15,306 bases of DNA from a bacterium (GCA_030431355.1 JAUIJG010000080.1:1-15306), one strand, 5' to 3'; counted from the first letter of the stretch, positions 1 to 8,709 are shown. The notes: a model not told the origin generated them from the sequence alone. Numbers and translations: made by a program.

Positions 1-213
1 AGAAGCACCCCTTGCGCTTGCATTGCTTGCCCGGTCTTCGTCAATACCTATATCAAACTATCTCTTGATCTTTAAGAAAATCTTTCAAAACCCCATACAC
101 GAGTTGTTTTCGTTAAATTTCTTTCTAACATTGAGTAGTTTATGAAAATCTTTAATTCTTCCAATCAAATATTCTGCTGAATTATATTCTGCTTCTATAC
201 TGAATTTCATTCT
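1..213. other. A+T-rich segment fused to polA; no recognised gene
   Basis: This stretch replaces the part of polA that should precede position 214. By hand count about 41 of the 150 bases from 61 to 210 are G or C (about 27%), far below the roughly half of the neighbouring genes, while bases 1-50 are about half G+C. The polA frame has stops here (TAG at 136, TGA at 178). No frame gives a protein I recognise, and no terminal inverted repeat or intron 3' end is evident. It could be the end of an insertion, a rearrangement, or a chimeric contig end. Which of these holds cannot be told from the window. Confidence 0.6.
85..210 (-). CDS. Possible 41-residue hypothetical ORF
   Basis: A minus-strand ORF of 41 codons plus TGA starts at ATG 210, about 13 nt after a GGAGG match (GGAGGTGA at 222-229 read on the minus strand). 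The product is basic and polar (begins MKFSIEAEYN) with no signal peptide or membrane segment and no family I know. The spacing is long for an SD, and the SD-like bases also encode the ITST residues of polA on the other strand, so the match may be chance. It lies wholly inside the A+T-rich foreign-looking segment. It may be the 3' remnant of a longer gene or not a gene at all. Confidence 0.15.
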   Translation of the reverse strand: MKFSIEAEYNSAEYLIGRIKDFHKLLNVRKKFNENNSCMGF

Positions 214-1269
214 TTCAATATCACCTCCACCCAACAGCTTCAAAAAGTTCTCTTTGAAGAGCTTGGTCTGACCACCAAAACCAAGACCAAAACCGGCTAT
301 TCCACAGATGCCAGTGTGCTCGAAGCGATTAAAGACGAGCATGAGATAGTACCCCTACTTTTAGATTACAGGCAGCTGTCAAAACTGCGTTCTACATATG
401 TGGACGCGCTTCCCCGGGAAGTCTCCACCAGGGACAATCGCCTCCATGGTGAGTTCAACCAGACGGTGGCTTCCACCGGGCGGCTCAGTAGCTCCAATCC
501 GAACTTGCAGAATATTCCCATCAGAACAGAGATAGGTAGAGAGATTCGCAAAGCCTTCATTCCAGCCGACGAGAGTTCATCACTATTGGCGGCTGACTAC
601 TCCCAAATCGAGCTGAGAATGCTTGCCCATATGTCCGGCGACGAACTTTTAATCGATGCCTTCAAACAGGATCAGGATATTCATGCGCGTACAGCCATGG
701 AGATTTTCGATATCCCCATAGAAGAGGTAGACTCGGACAAGAGGAGGGTTGGGAAAACCCTGAATTTCGCCCTGGTCTATCAACAGGGAGCCTTCGCCAC
801 CGCCCAGGACCTGGGTGTCTCCACCAAAGAAGCCCAGGCGTTCATAGACAAGTATTTCAGCCGCTATCCAAAGGTAAAAGAATTCCTTTCAGGCACCATA
901 GAAGATGCCAAAACCAACAACTATGTCACCACTTTATGGGGTCGAAGAAGATACTTCAGAAATCTCCACGACAAGAATGCCAATGTCCGTCGCGCAGACG
1001 AGAGAGCCGCTTGCAACGCTCCCATACAGGGCAGCGCCGCAGACCTTATCAAATTGGCCATGATCGAGCTGGATAAAAAGCTCCTTAATTCCGGGCTGAA
1101 AGCCAAACTGATCCTGCAAGTGCATGATGAACTGGTGCTTGATGTTCCGGACAGCGAACTGGAAGAGACAAAAGCCCTGGTGCTGGAAGCCATGGAGATG
1201 AACCAGCCCCTTAAAGTGCCACTGAAAGTGGATATGGGCACCGGTAAAAACTGGATGGAAGTGAAGTAG
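214..1269 (+). CDS. polA: DNA polymerase I, C-terminal polymerase domain (5'-truncated)
   Basis: This is the polymerase domain of family A DNA polymerase I, which fills gaps and replaces RNA primers during lagging-strand synthesis and excision repair. Homology begins abruptly at FNITSTQQLQ (214), a segment that follows the thumb in the family. It continues through TKTGYSTDAS, TGRLSSSNPNLQNIPIRT, motif A (DYSQIELR, 595-618), motif B (RRVGKTLNFALVY, 742-780), NAPIQGSAADLIKLAMI and motif C (QVHDELV, His-Asp-Glu codons at 1123-1131). The metal-binding Asp and Asp-Glu and the motif B Arg, Lys, Phe and Tyr are all present. Phe rather than Tyr in motif B predicts normal discrimination against dideoxynucleotides. 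Both N-terminal nuclease domains (some 550-600 residues) are missing because the reading frame meets unrelated A+T-rich DNA. A GTG at 316 could in theory start an ORF but lies inside conserved sequence, so it is not a native start. Confidence 0.95.
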   Translation, partial: FNITSTQQLQKVLFEELGLTTKTKTKTGYSTDASVLEAIKDEHEIVPLLLDYRQLSKLRSTYVDALPREVSTRDNRLHGEFNQTVASTGRLSSSNPNLQNIPIRTEIGREIRKAFIPADESSSLLAADYSQIELRMLAHMSGDELLIDAFKQDQDIHARTAMEIFDIPIEEVDSDKRRVGKTLNFALVYQQGAFATAQDLGVSTKEAQAFIDKYFSRYPKVKEFLSGTIEDAKTNNYVTTLWGRRRYFRNLHDKNANVRRADERAACNAPIQGSAADLIKLAMIELDKKLLNSGLKAKLILQVHDELVLDVPDSELEETKALVLEAMEMNQPLKVPLKVDMGTGKNWMEVK

Positions 1270-1297
1270 GGCAATCTAGCCTTTCCGGTTTTAGACC

Positions 1298-2788
1298 TTA
1301 ATCATTCTCAGATTCAGACTCTGCGGCGGACTCCGGCTTAGAATCGGTGTCATCAATGGCTGCAGGAGGAGGCGAAGCTGGCGGAGCATCTGCCTCAATC
1401 GGCTCTACCTGATTTCTCAAGCGACTGTGTTTGTAACCGTAGAAGCCATAAATCAAAAGCCCGAAAGGACAGGTTATTGCGTAAGCCTGGAGCACCATAG
1501 GATTGAGATGGCAGGCAAGATAGATGCAACCGAAAGCGCCTATAACAGGCAAAATCGGATTGAGCAATTTAAGTCGCACAGCACCTATGCAGACAAAGAT
1601 GAAAGCCACCAGAGTTCCCAGAACCATCATGTCGGCAATATCGCCAAATTCCATGAAACCTGCTATACCAGCCACAAGAACACCGTTCAAAAGTATTCCG
1701 AAGGTAGGGTTTCCTTTACTAGTTTTAGAAAATATCTTGGGAAGAAGACCATCCTCAGACATATTTCGGAAGATTCTTGGTCCGCCCATACAGAGTACCA
1801 ACAAGACATTGAAGATACCGAGAACGGCTCCTACGGCGATGAACTGAGCAGTCCAGGTCTCGCCCACGCTGACCAGCAATTTGGCCAGGGGGGCAGCCGC
1901 CTCGGATCCCACAAATAGCGGATTCGGCTCACCATCAATAAAGCAAGGTGCCAGTCCGGTGGCCACGGCCATTACAGCGACATAAAGCAGTGCCACCACC
2001 CCCACCGTCAAATAGGTCCCGATTCGGGTGTCCTTCTGGCTCTTGGATTCCCGAGCAAAAGTATAAAGCGCATCAAATCCCACATAAGGGAATACCGCTA
2101 TGGCAGCCCCTTTCCATACGCCTTCCCAGCCCATGGGAAAGAACGGCGACCAATTAGCGCTGTCGATGTGGGCGATACCGAAGCCGAGAAAGACCATGAG
2201 TAAAACCATTTTCAAAATGACAAGCATGAAATTGAGCTTGGCCGACTTACTCACGCCACCAAAAATCAGTACGGCGGTGATCACGGAAACCACGGCGATA
2301 GCTACAATATTTATACCGAAGTGAAACACTCCGGCTTCATCGACTTTCGGTCCCATCCAGAATTCAGGCAAATTCACGCCCACCGCAGTATCCAGGTAGA
2401 CACTCCAGGCGATAGCCACGGCGGAAGCGCCGAAGCTATATTCCATAAACAAACCAAACGCCACTACCCACGCCACCAACTCTCCCATGGAGTGGTAGAC
2501 ATAGCTATAGGCAGAAACTCCCTGGGGCATCCTGCTGGAGAATTTCTCGTAGCAGATGGCCACTATCAGGATGACGAGACCTGTAATCAAGAATGATAGT
2601 ACACCCGCAGGTCCGGCTTTACCGGCAATGATACCGGGCATCGCAAAAATTCCGGCACCGATGGTGGCACCAATACCCAGTCCAGTGAGCATCAACCATC
2701 CCAGGTGCCTGGGCGTATCATCCCCATGAATTTCCTGCACCGCAGGCACGCAACGAAACAACTCGGAGACCAAAGAACCGTTCGCCAT
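1298..2788 (-). CDS. APC-family amino acid permease (CAT/YfnA-like)
   Basis: This 496-residue inner-membrane protein has about a dozen hydrophobic segments and belongs to the amino acid-polyamine-organocation superfamily, closest in style to cationic amino acid transporters. The first membrane helix carries the substrate-site glycine motif GIGATIGAGIFAMPG (about residues 37-51). TM2-3 and the SSRMPQGVSAYSYVYHSMGE loop are typical, and FPYVGFDALYTFARESKS matches the usual GYDAxxxxAEE(A)xNP segment, although the second Glu of AEE is kept while the first is Arg and the NP is replaced. The C-terminal tail after about residue 455 is Pro- and Glu-rich and soluble. The start is ATG 2788, supported by AGAGGA 6 nt upstream. 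The gene converges with polA and diverges from the dehydrogenase. Substrate is not readable from sequence; a cationic or neutral amino acid is likely. Confidence 0.9.
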   Translation of the reverse strand: MANGSLVSELFRCVPAVQEIHGDDTPRHLGWLMLTGLGIGATIGAGIFAMPGIIAGKAGPAGVLSFLITGLVILIVAICYEKFSSRMPQGVSAYSYVYHSMGELVAWVVAFGLFMEYSFGASAVAIAWSVYLDTAVGVNLPEFWMGPKVDEAGVFHFGINIVAIAVVSVITAVLIFGGVSKSAKLNFMLVILKMVLLMVFLGFGIAHIDSANWSPFFPMGWEGVWKGAAIAVFPYVGFDALYTFARESKSQKDTRIGTYLTVGVVALLYVAVMAVATGLAPCFIDGEPNPLFVGSEAAAPLAKLLVSVGETWTAQFIAVGAVLGIFNVLLVLCMGGPRIFRNMSEDGLLPKIFSKTSKGNPTFGILLNGVLVAGIAGFMEFGDIADMMVLGTLVAFIFVCIGAVRLKLLNPILPVIGAFGCIYLACHLNPMVLQAYAITCPFGLLIYGFYGYKHSRLRNQVEPIEADAPPASPPPAAIDDTDSKPESAAESESEND

Positions 2789-2808
2789 TTTAATCCTCTA
2801 GTAAGCGC

Positions 2809-2845
2809 GGGTGAAAGACGTCACCCCTGACACAATCAGGTCAGG
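2809..2845 (-). promoter_or_regulatory. Two adjacent small hairpins in the permease leader
   Basis: On the minus strand CCTGA-TTGTG-TCAGG (2840-2826) is followed at once by GGTGA-CGTCTT-TCACC (2825-2810; an outer G-C pair is possible at 2826/2809 if it is taken from the first hairpin). Both stems are perfect. A second CCTGA copy (2845-2841) could replace the left arm of the first stem. With the start predicted near 2841, the first hairpin would sit at the 5' end of the mRNA. It could stabilise the transcript, bind a regulator, or be a DNA operator instead. Confidence 0.35.
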
Positions 2846-2847
2846 CA

Positions 2848-2876
2848 CTGATACATGATCCGGTCCTATCGATCAA
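2848..2876 (-). promoter_or_regulatory. Candidate sigma70-type promoter of the permease gene
   Basis: Read on the minus strand, TTGATC (2876-2871) and TATCAG (2853-2848) are separated by exactly 17 nt and each match the consensus hexamers at four of six positions. Transcription would begin near 2841, about 53 nt before the permease ATG. Supported by spacing and position only. Confidence 0.4.
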
Positions 2877-2892
2877 GAAAGACCAAACCGAA

Positions 2893-2938
2893 AACAATCC
2901 TTCAGTAAAGCGATTGTTCAACCTGAACATGCTAGCAT
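2893..2938. promoter_or_regulatory. Cluster of palindromes, candidate operator for the dehydrogenase gene
   Basis: Three perfect inverted repeats lie within 46 bp: AACAATC-N12-GATTGTT (2893-2899/2912-2918), TGTTCA-ACC-TGAACA (2915-2929) and ATGCTAGCAT (2929-2938). A weak promoter for the plus strand overlaps them: TTGTTC at 2914-2919, 16 nt, then CATAAC at 2936-2941. A dimeric repressor on TGTTCA-ACC-TGAACA would block the -35 region. No regulator gene lies beside it, so the binding protein is unknown. Confidence 0.4.
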
Positions 2939-2974
2939 AACGCCTCTAGAATTAAGTTATATGAGGTCTTTCCC

Positions 2975-4222
2975 ATGAAGATAGAAAAGGCTGCCGTGAT
3001 TGGCGCAGGCGCTATGGGTAGCGGCATCGCGCAGGTATTGAGCCAGGCTGGTATCAAAGTGGTTCTCAAGGATGTAAAGGACGAGTTCGTCGAACGCGGA
3101 CTGCAAAACATCCGTCGCATGTATGACTCCCGAGTGAAAAGGGAAGCCCTCACCAGCGAAGAAGCGGACAAACTGTTCGCCAACATCAGAGGCACCACAA
3201 GTTTTGACGATATTGACAATCCTGACATCGTCATCGAAGCAGCCCTGGAAGAGATAGATGTAAAAGTAAGCATCTTCAAAGAGCTGGATAGTGTTTGCCC
3301 GGCCCACACGATCCTGGCCACCAACACCTCGGCCCTCTCTGTCTCCGAAATTGCCAGCGCAACCGAAAGATCCGACAAAGTTCTTGGAATGCATTTCTTC
3401 AATCCGGCCCAGTTCATGAAACTGGTGGAAGTTATTCCCGGCGTGGCCACCTCTAAGGAGACCGTGGAAAAAGCCATGCAGCTTTGCAAAGACCTTGGCA
3501 AAGAGCCTGTGCACGTCAAAGAATGCCCGGGATTCCTGGTCAATCGCGTCCTCTTCCCTTACATGAACGAAGCGCTCTGGGCTCTGCAAGAAGGCGCAGG
3601 CACCCCCGAAGAGATAGACAACAAAGTGGTTGAGTTCGGTCTGCCCATGGGTCCTTTCACCCTCTTTGACATGACCGGTATCGATATCTGCGCCCATGTG
3701 GTCAACTTCCTCTACGAAGAGTACGGTCCACGCTTCGAGCCGGCCCCCTTGTTGAAAGTGATGGTCGAAGAAGGTTTCCTCGGTCAGAAATCCGGTGCCG
3801 GTTTCTATGTTCACGACAAAGCCAATCCGGTTAAAAAAGGCGAAGCTAAACCGATCAATCCGGAACTCTCCAAACTGGTAGCAAAAGCCAATAAGATGCT
3901 TTCCGAAACTCGCAAATATCCCGGCAGCTTTAAAGCTGAGCGAGTGATTCTACCGATGTTCAATGAAGCGGTCTATGCCCTGCAAGAAGATGTGGTGCAA
4001 GCCTGTGACGTGGACGTGGCCATGAAGTACGGATGCGGTCTCAAGCGCGGTCTTTTGACCATTGCTTCTGATAAAGGTCTGGCTCAATGCCTGGAAGAAT
4101 TGCGTGACTATCAGGGTGCTCTGGGTGAAAGATTCCGCCCCTCCTGGTTGATGACAAAGCTCGTCAGGGCAGGAGTGAAGGACTTTTCCAAAGAGAACAG
4201 CGTCGCAGTCTGCGTAAGCTGA
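2975..4222 (+). CDS. 3-hydroxyacyl-CoA dehydrogenase, two C-terminal domains
   Basis: This 415-residue soluble enzyme should oxidise L-3-hydroxyacyl-CoA to 3-ketoacyl-CoA with NAD+, or run the reverse reaction in butanoyl-CoA or PHB-type metabolism. The N-terminal Rossmann fold has VIGAGAMGSGIAQ (residues 8-20). The four catalytic positions are clear: Ser119 (NTSALS), His140 (GMHFFNP), Glu152 and Asn190 (FLVNR), with the same spacing as in the mammalian enzyme. A first C-terminal helical domain covers about 185-283 (PMGPFTLFDMTGID, then GFLGQKSGAGFY). A second copy of that domain follows at about 320-405 (ERVILPMFNEAV, then GCGLKRG). This is the layout of the dehydrogenase half of FadB without the hydratase/isomerase half, and longer than the ~280-residue single-domain PaaH/Hbd type. 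The start is ATG 2975 with GAGG 8 nt upstream. It is flanked by a palindrome-rich promoter region and a strong terminator, so it is transcribed alone. Confidence 0.93.
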   Translation: MKIEKAAVIGAGAMGSGIAQVLSQAGIKVVLKDVKDEFVERGLQNIRRMYDSRVKREALTSEEADKLFANIRGTTSFDDIDNPDIVIEAALEEIDVKVSIFKELDSVCPAHTILATNTSALSVSEIASATERSDKVLGMHFFNPAQFMKLVEVIPGVATSKETVEKAMQLCKDLGKEPVHVKECPGFLVNRVLFPYMNEALWALQEGAGTPEEIDNKVVEFGLPMGPFTLFDMTGIDICAHVVNFLYEEYGPRFEPAPLLKVMVEEGFLGQKSGAGFYVHDKANPVKKGEAKPINPELSKLVAKANKMLSETRKYPGSFKAERVILPMFNEAVYALQEDVVQACDVDVAMKYGCGLKRGLLTIASDKGLAQCLEELRDYQGALGERFRPSWLMTKLVRAGVKDFSKENSVAVCVS

Positions 4223-4238
4223 AACTAGAAATCAAATA

Positions 4239-4296
4239 GACCCCGGTTGCGATTTTACAAAATCTCTTGTAAAAAGCGACTGGGGTCATCTCTTTT
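4239..4296 (+). terminator. Rho-independent terminator after the dehydrogenase gene
   Basis: A long imperfect hairpin starts 16 nt after the stop codon. The left arm (4239-4259, from GACCCCGGTTGCG through TTTTACA) pairs with the right arm (4268-4287, TGTAAAAAGCGACTGGGGTC), with one mismatch, one G-T pair and a short bulge around an 8-nt loop. ATCTCTTTT follows the stem. The minus-strand exit (TATTTGATTT) is also T-rich. Confidence 0.75.
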
Positions 4297-4312
4297 GGTG
4301 TAAATAGTAAGT

Positions 4313-5491
4313 ATGTTTAAGTGGCTGGCTATATTTCTACTAGTCTGGTTCATATGGCTCATCAGGGAGGTATTTCCTCCCTTCATCGTGGGCGGCATCA
4401 TCGCGTATCTGCTTTTGCCTTTCGTGAACTGGGTATCCTCCACCTTCAAAATCCATGCCAAGTTCGCCGTGGCTGTTATATACGTGGCAACCCTGGCCGG
4501 AATCATCGCTCTCAGCAACTTTTTCGGCGGCAGCATCATGGACCAGGCGACCAACCTGGTAACCCAGCGCCACGAAATCATGACCAATCTTCTGGAGCAA
4601 GTCTCCACCAGCTACGGCTGGCAGATAGACGTGGAAGAGACCGCCACCGAGATGGTAACCGACCTGGAGAGCTGGTTCGGCAAACCAGGAGAGATTGTCC
4701 ACCTGGGTGAGATCCTCTCAAAAAGCTTGCTCTCCGTTCTGGTCTGCATTGTCTCCTCAATTTATTTCATCGTCGACAGCGAAAGGGTCGGGAAGTTTTT
4801 CCTCCGCTTCGTCCCCATAGACAAGCGTGAGACCGTGGTGCAACTATCGGGTCAGATGAATATAATGCTCTCGAAATATATTCGCGGGCAGATATTCCTT
4901 GTCATTCTCATGTCCTCCGTCGCTTACATATTCCTGCATTTTGTTTTCAAAATAAAATACGCGCTTCTGCTGGCAATTGTCAGCGGTGTCCTGGAGATCA
5001 TCCCGGTACTGGGCCCCCTCATGGCTATATCCATGGCTGTAATCGTGGGCGTTGCCCAGCACGGTACCCAGGTAGCTCTGCCGATTTTCCTCTGCTACTG
5101 GATCGCCCGCCTGGTAGAAGACTACCTTGTCATTCCGCGTTTCATCGGGCACGTGGTCGAGCTGCATCCCCTTGCCATTATCATGGCAGTACTTTGCGGA
5201 GAGGTGACAGCCGGAGCCCTTGGAATGTTGATCGCCATACCGGTGGCGGCTGCCATCAAAGAGATTCTCGACTTTGTCTATCCCCCCACCGATGCGCCAC
5301 CGCGCGAACCCACCGGCGCCTATCCGACCCAGTTGCAGCTGCAACCGCCTCCCAAAAAGGAACCGTCTCCTGCTAACAAGACAGAAGGTAATGAGGAATC
5401 TTTAGTGGAAAAGCAAGATTTCAAGGCGGAAGCCGAGCCTACGATTAAGCTAGAAAAAGAAACCCAGGGAAACTTGATTCAGGATAGCTAG
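4313..5491 (+). CDS. AI-2E family transporter
   Basis: This 392-residue polytopic membrane protein belongs to the AI-2E transporter family (PF01594, also called UPF0118). The family's members have been linked to autoinducer-2 export, Na+/H+ exchange or unknown export. Two N-terminal membrane helices are seen (about residues 4-35 and 48-70), with FPPFIVGGIIAYLLLPFVNW between and within them as in the family. An amphipathic stretch follows (about 80-140), then the conserved second half: GVLEIIPVLGPLMAI, ARLVEDYLVIPRFIGHVVELHP and LGMLIAIPVAAAIKEILDF. After about residue 325 comes a hydrophilic tail of some 65 residues rich in Pro, Lys and Glu that is not part of the core. The start is ATG 4313, with only a weak upstream site (GGTG, 12 nt away). 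It sits just behind a terminator and converges with the CaCA gene. The transported molecule cannot be inferred. Confidence 0.88.
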   Translation: MFKWLAIFLLVWFIWLIREVFPPFIVGGIIAYLLLPFVNWVSSTFKIHAKFAVAVIYVATLAGIIALSNFFGGSIMDQATNLVTQRHEIMTNLLEQVSTSYGWQIDVEETATEMVTDLESWFGKPGEIVHLGEILSKSLLSVLVCIVSSIYFIVDSERVGKFFLRFVPIDKRETVVQLSGQMNIMLSKYIRGQIFLVILMSSVAYIFLHFVFKIKYALLLAIVSGVLEIIPVLGPLMAISMAVIVGVAQHGTQVALPIFLCYWIARLVEDYLVIPRFIGHVVELHPLAIIMAVLCGEVTAGALGMLIAIPVAAAIKEILDFVYPPTDAPPREPTGAYPTQLQLQPPPKKEPSPANKTEGNEESLVEKQDFKAEAEPTIKLEKETQGNLIQDS

Positions 5492-5523
5492 AGCCTTTTG
5501 CTTTGAGCTTGCCGAATGCTATT

Positions 5524-6144
5524 TCAAGGACTTATCTGAAAGAAGGTAATGGCGGCGGCATAGACAAGAATGCCGAGACTCAAGAACTTGAAGTTCAAAG
5601 ACTTTTTTAGCACCATAACGTATATTAGTGTGGCTGAAAGCAGGGCGATAGTGACACCGACCCTGGCATCAATACCCAGGTTCCAGCGAGTGCAGGCTAC
5701 ACCAAATCCGCCCAGTATCGTGGACTGAAACACAAGCGCGCCGGTCACGTTTCCTAGAGCCAGGGTATCTTTACCTTTCCTGAGCCAGAGAATGCTGTTC
5801 ATTTTTTCGGGAAACTCCGTGGCAATAGGAGAGATGATAATTGAGAGAACCTGGGCAGGAAAGCCCAATGACTGGCTCACATCCTGGATCTGGTTGACAA
5901 AGAAGTATGCTCCGCATGTGATACCACCAACAGCACTCAAGACTTGAAAAAGAATCAAGCCCAGATTACTGGATCTGCTGGCCTTACCGGCCGGTAGCTC
6001 TCCCTCTCCCAGTCCGATCTTGGTCAGAAGACGCGAAACATAGAGTGTTCCAGGCTCTTCCCCGATATCCCCCTCGGCTTTGAGAGTAACCACAATGTAA
6101 ACCGGATAAATAAGAAAGATGCAGATGCCCAGAACGGTTCTCAA
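5524..6144 (-). pseudogene. Na+/Ca2+-exchanger-type antiporter, C-terminal half (frameshifted)
   Basis: This is the second half of a CaCA-superfamily cation antiporter (PF01699). It has about six hydrophobic segments and carries the second alpha-repeat: SPIATEFPEKMNSILWLRKG, then LALGNVTGALVFQSTI, with the Glu and Asn that bind the cation in this superfamily. The frame opens at a TTG (6144) that overlaps the TGA of the first half (TTGA). There is no good SD, and the preceding codons in this frame (PPPEPV) read as normal protein, so this is most likely the continuation of the upstream ORF after a one-base loss. The full span of 1031 nt would be 343 residues if one base were restored, a usual length for the family. 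A coupled two-subunit protein is a less likely alternative. Confidence 0.8.
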
Positions 6145-6554
6145 GACTGGCTCCGGGGGAGGAAAAACAGATATAAAGCAATCAAGAAAAAACTGAGATC
6201 ACGTTTTAACACCCTGGTATCGGCGCTAATTTCCAGTGGTCTCAGCCCACGTTTATGGAAAATGTAGACAAAAGCGCCGCAAAGACCGAGGGTCAAAGTG
6301 CTCAACATAAAAGGAGAGCCGGTAATAGCTCCCACACTGACCTCGTTCCCCTGCTGGTGACCGAAGGAAAGAACCGCCACAAGGGGCACCAGGGTCTCGG
6401 GCAGAGCCGTGCCGATGGCCGCGAATATGCTGCCCACCACCCCTTCATTGAGATCGAGTCTCTGACCGAGCCATTCTATGCCGTTTGTAAACAGCTCGGA
6501 AGAGGCGACAATCAGAAGCATAGCCAGAAAGAGTAGGGTAATTTCAAATAGCAT
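6141..6554 (-). pseudogene. Na+/Ca2+-exchanger-type antiporter, N-terminal half (frameshifted)
   Basis: This is the first half of the same CaCA antiporter, 137 codons with about four membrane segments. The first alpha-repeat is complete: GSIFAAIGTALPETLVPLVA with the cation-binding Glu in the PE pair, followed by SVGAITGSPFMLSTLTLG. The family exchanges Ca2+ or other cations for Na+ or H+ across the cytoplasmic membrane. After ALYLFFLPRSQS it stops at 6141-6143. The break falls in a run of T5 then C5 (GTTTTTCCTCCCCCGG on the minus strand), a typical place for a base-count error or a slippage mutation. The start is ATG 6554, divergent from gatC with 67 bp between them. The first half alone contains only one of the two ion-binding repeats. 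Confidence 0.8.
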
Positions 6555-6621
6555 CGTTCACAGGAAAAGAAGTTTCTGGGAGAATAATGCGGTCGACTAA
6601 ACCGGGGCGGGTCAAGCAAGA

Positions 6622-6909
6622 ATGATAACCGTAAAAGACGTAGAGCATGTGGCAAAGCTAGCTCGACTTTCTCTAACGGAAGACGAGAAAAAGCTCTATA
6701 CGGAGCAACTGGGAAGGATTTTGGATTATGTATCCCAGCTGGAGAAAGTTAACACTGAAGGGGTGGAGCCGATGTCCCATCCCGTTGAAGGCGCTGTTAA
6801 CGTCCTCAGGGCTGACGAGGTGATAACTCCTCCCGGCCATGAAAAGCTTCTGAAAACTGCTCCTGACAAGGAAGGCCCCTTCTTCAAGGTCCCTAAAATC
6901 GGGGAATGA
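6622..6909 (+). CDS. gatC: Asp-tRNA(Asn)/Glu-tRNA(Gln) amidotransferase subunit C
   Basis: At 95 residues this has the normal length of GatC, the small subunit that wraps around GatA and GatB and stabilises the amidotransferase that converts Glu-tRNA(Gln) or Asp-tRNA(Asn). It matches from end to end: VKDVEHVAKLARLSLTEDE at the N-terminus, the central ILDYVSQLEKVNTEGVEP, and LRADEVITPP followed by APDKEGPFFKVPKI at the C-terminus. gatA and gatB are not in the window. The start is ATG 6622, and the upstream sequence (GGGCGGGTCAAGCAAGA) has no well-placed SD. It probably shares an upstream promoter region with the divergent CaCA gene. pyrG follows after 120 bp, with its own SD. Confidence 0.95.
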   Translation: MITVKDVEHVAKLARLSLTEDEKKLYTEQLGRILDYVSQLEKVNTEGVEPMSHPVEGAVNVLRADEVITPPGHEKLLKTAPDKEGPFFKVPKIGE

Positions 6910-6939
6910 TCCAGGTCGATAAACGCTTTCCTAAGCTAA

Positions 6940-8709
<1,770 letters not shown>

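Noticed and set aside
178..216. Intein or group II intron end in polA
   Set aside because: An intein needs an open frame and a His-Asn-(Ser/Cys/Thr) junction; the frame has a TGA at 178 and reads FHS-FN. No domain V-like hairpin of a group II intron is visible.
316..318. GTG start for a shortened polymerase
   Set aside because: It lies within the conserved STDASVLEAI segment and has no SD; the conserved frame continues upstream to 214.
1427..1918. 163-codon plus-strand ORF inside the permease gene
   Set aside because: Antisense shadow of a clear membrane protein, with no SD and no recognisable fold.
2915..2929. LexA box between permease and dehydrogenase genes
   Set aside because: The Gram-positive-type box is GAAC-N4-GTTC. 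Here the half sites are in the opposite order (GTTC then GAAC), and the flanking genes are not SOS genes.
2957..3814. 285-codon minus-strand ORF opposite the dehydrogenase gene
   Set aside because: It lies wholly antisense to a well-conserved enzyme, its product is His/Phe-rich with no known domain, and it is explained by codon usage of the true gene.
4844..5344. 166-codon minus-strand ORF across the AI-2E gene
   Set aside because: Antisense to conserved membrane segments; the His/Asp/Gly-rich product is typical of shadows of hydrophobic codons.
6125..6185. Programmed -1 frameshift signal in the CaCA gene
   Set aside because: G TTT TTC and C CCC CGG are not good slippery heptamers in the zero frame and no strong downstream stem is seen; a missing base is simpler.
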